Of a DNA stretch of 64,000 nt, positions 62,333-64,000 are shown in pieces. The translations under genes and the position numbers were made by a program. A model generated the notes under the pieces. The model saw only the letters and a program-made list of their open reading frames with translations, was not told the DNA's origin and ran no database searches. Each line of letters begins with the position of its first letter. Position 1 is the stretch's first letter. The stretch covers positions 1 to 64,000 of the forward strand of contig NZ_URFY01000003.1 in NCBI RefSeq assembly GCF_900547205.1. The letters are read 5' to 3'. Origin of the DNA: an uncultured Bacteroides sp. (GTDB lineage: Bacteria; Bacteroidota; Bacteroidia; Bacteroidales; Bacteroidaceae).

Positions 62333-64000
62333 CTATTTTCTTTCCTTCTCCGCCTTGCGCTTATTTACATAATCCTTAAACATCTGTCGCCAGTTGCGAC
62401 CATGCTCGTTGAAATACTGTTCGCACTTGGTTTTGTAGATTTCAAAGATGGCAGAGATTTGTTTCATGTTCTTGTAATCAATGGTCTGTTCACGAGCCAG
62501 TTTCAATTGCTCCAGAACAAAGGCTGTTTCTTCTTCTGTCATATTAGGAACAATAGCCTGATAACCTTTCAGTGTGAAGGCGACTTTACCGACAGTATAT
62601 TTATCAAGAATCTGCTCCACCTGTTCTTCAGTCAGGACGCGGCGTAAATCCTTCATCAGCTTTTCATGTACTTCCTTTGGCATGGCAGAGTCTGCTATCA
62701 TTTCCCGGTCAAGTTTGGACAACGGTTTTCCGGTCAAAGGATTGATGCCCGCAGGGATGGTAGTATAAGGATGCTCATTGTGCCAGTCGCGAACTTTACG
62801 TAGATGATTATAAATAGTTGTTACGGCAAAGCCTGCTTTTTTTTCATCGTTCAAATTTAGCAAAGCAACCCAGTCGGTAGCTTTCTTCTCCAAAGAAGCA
62901 TCAGACTTCAGATGGGCGAAGGCTTTCTTGTCGATAAAAGAAGCTACTTTATTGAATGAGCGTATGGCTGTTTCGGGAAGAAGCTCGCCTTTCGCTCCGA
63001 AACTATACATAGCAGCTTCGGGTTCAATTGTGACTTTGCTTTCATCCAGCATCTTCTTATTCAAATCAAACGTTTCGGCAAAGAAATCGTAGACTGCATT
63101 TCGCTTATTCGGCCCGAAGTCATGCTTTTCTTTGGGAAGATGCACGTTTGTCACTTTATCTTTAGCATCGTAGAATCCATAAATACGTTGCAAATAGGGA
63201 AATTCGAGAGTGGGAACACTGGCCGTCCAGTCACCACCATCGGATACGATAAGTTGCGGACGAGGAGCGAATGTAGCAGCCAGTTCTGCATTACACGTGC
63301 CTCCCGCTGAGAGTTGAATCGGCATTCCACTTTCACACGGACATCCCCCATCGAAATGAGAAGCTAGGCTGACCACAGGAGCGGAAGCAGTAAAACGATT
63401 ATCGAGAACGCTTAGCAAAACCGTCTGAGTGCCACCGCCTGAACCTCCGTTCACGCCGATTCGCTTAGTGTTGATATCTTTTCGTGAAGCCAGCATATAG
63501 TCGAGAATCAACAGCCCGTTCATAGCCTGAATGGTATGTGCCGCACTGCTGCGATGGGCTGCTCCTCCAACTTGCAGGATTGATTCTCCCCAACCGAACA
63601 AGTCATAATCTACACACACGGCACCCATACGTGCCAATGTTCCCATTCGCTGTTGCTGGTCTTCCCGGTAACGACCACCACCGAAATGCCCGTTCGGACA
63701 AATAATCAATGCATGGTTTCCTTTCGATTGAGGAACATAGATAGAACCACAAACGTATAATCCCGGCAATGTTTCGAGTGCAAAGTTCTGCACCGTATAT
63801 CCGTCGAACTTACGTATCTTCGAAAGAATCGGTTTCGATTTAACGCATTGAGCCAGCAGGGGGTCGATGCCTAATCGCTGCCGTACCTCTTTCTTTAGAG
63901 AATCCGCACGAAGTTCAAAAGCCTGTTTGTCGGCATAAAGCGCATTGAGATGAGCAAGCAACTTTTCCCCGTCGGCATCCGTGCGGCGAGGATATTCGTA
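62333..64000 (-). CDS. Alpha/beta-hydrolase esterase, N-terminus beyond window (acetyl- or methyl-esterase-like)
   Basis: At least 555 residues; the frame stays open to the window edge (YEYPRRTDADGEKLLAHL...), so the start and any signal peptide are outside. The core is an alpha/beta hydrolase: ALIICPNGHFGGG (oxyanion region), VDYDLFGWGES, and IGVNGGSGGGTQTVLL with nucleophile Ser in GGSGG. An Asp in VSDGGDWTAS and a His in KEKHDFGPNKR are candidate catalytic partners. The last 200 residues are helical. It resembles dienelactone-hydrolase/acetyl-xylan-esterase-like proteins of pectin loci. The RG-II methylesterase BT1017 lies in the comparable place in B. thetaiotaomicron (recalled), so pectin de-esterification is the best inference. 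Confidence 0.7.
   Translation of the reverse strand, partial: YEYPRRTDADGEKLLAHLNALYADKQAFELRADSLKKEVRQRLGIDPLLAQCVKSKPILSKIRKFDGYTVQNFALETLPGLYVCGSIYVPQSKGNHALIICPNGHFGGGRYREDQQQRMGTLARMGAVCVDYDLFGWGESILQVGGAAHRSSAAHTIQAMNGLLILDYMLASRKDINTKRIGVNGGSGGGTQTVLLSVLDNRFTASAPVVSLASHFDGGCPCESGMPIQLSAGGTCNAELAATFAPRPQLIVSDGGDWTASVPTLEFPYLQRIYGFYDAKDKVTNVHLPKEKHDFGPNKRNAVYDFFAETFDLNKKMLDESKVTIEPEAAMYSFGAKGELLPETAIRSFNKVASFIDKKAFAHLKSDASLEKKATDWVALLNLNDEKKAGFAVTTIYNHLRKVRDWHNEHPYTTIPAGINPLTGKPLSKLDREMIADSAMPKEVHEKLMKDLRRVLTEEQVEQILDKYTVGKVAFTLKGYQAIVPNMTEEETAFVLEQLKLAREQTIDYKNMKQISAIFEIYKTKCEQYFNEHGRNWRQMFKDYVNKRKAEKERK

Overview
The window comes from a human-gut-type Bacteroides. The evidence is the TAnnTTTG promoter elements, the many SPII lipoproteins, a hybrid two-component system (HTCS), Mfa/Fim-type (type V) pilin genes, and a set of glycoside hydrolases matching the known rhamnogalacturonan-II (RG-II) degrading genes of B. 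thetaiotaomicron. Species cannot be fixed from the sequence alone.

Layout. 1-3.7 kb: end of an unknown gene, a soluble PAS histidine kinase, an AraC regulator and a quinone-oxidoreductase-like enzyme. 3.8-10.8 kb (minus strand): a GH137-like/GH2/malectin giant enzyme and a GH138-like galacturonidase. 11-18.5 kb: a second soluble sensor kinase, a CDGSH protein, a methyltransferase, a TonB receptor plus NupG-like permease pair, and a GNAT. 18.5-19.0 kb: no convincing gene, but a promoter plus strong hairpin (candidate small RNA) and an array of 13-bp palindromes. 19.0-26.1 kb (minus): GH78, GH141, GH127 and a DUF5131 protein.

26.1-39.2 kb is an inserted-looking island. It holds an eight-gene type V pilus operon on the minus strand (DUF3575, DUF3868/OmpA, Mfa1 pilin, Mfa2 anchor, two large lipoprotein adhesin-type subunits, a small protein, a thioredoxin-like protein). 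Upstream lies a roughly 1.2-kb segment carrying an AraC regulator, bounded by perfect 24-bp inverted repeats, and next to that a tyrosine recombinase. This is the most interesting structure: the repeats predict an invertible DNA switch that carries the regulator gene itself and would place it, with a candidate promoter, co-directional with the pilus operon. A decayed ISAon1-type transposase N-terminal ORF lies beyond the recombinase.

39.5-43.6 kb: a lone LigD-type 3'-phosphoesterase, then a degenerate cluster of two fimbrillin-like lipoprotein genes and an HU-like gene carrying several independent nonsense, start-loss and frameshift lesions. 43.6-50.6 kb: an HTCS regulator, TspO, a cytoplasmic GH13 amylase and a DUF2807 protein. 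50.8-60 kb (plus strand): a GH95-GH105-GH140-GH78/sialidase-like operon. 60-64 kb: a 50-residue protein, a patatin, an aldo/keto reductase and an alpha/beta-hydrolase esterase running off the window.

Together the GH137/GH2, GH138, GH78, GH141, GH127, GH95, GH105, GH140 and esterase genes form a dispersed RG-II side-chain dismantling set whose order recalls B. thetaiotaomicron BT0996-BT1017 (recalled, not searched). No SusC/SusD pair is in the window, so glycan capture must be encoded elsewhere. All family assignments are from reading the proteins; no database search was run.
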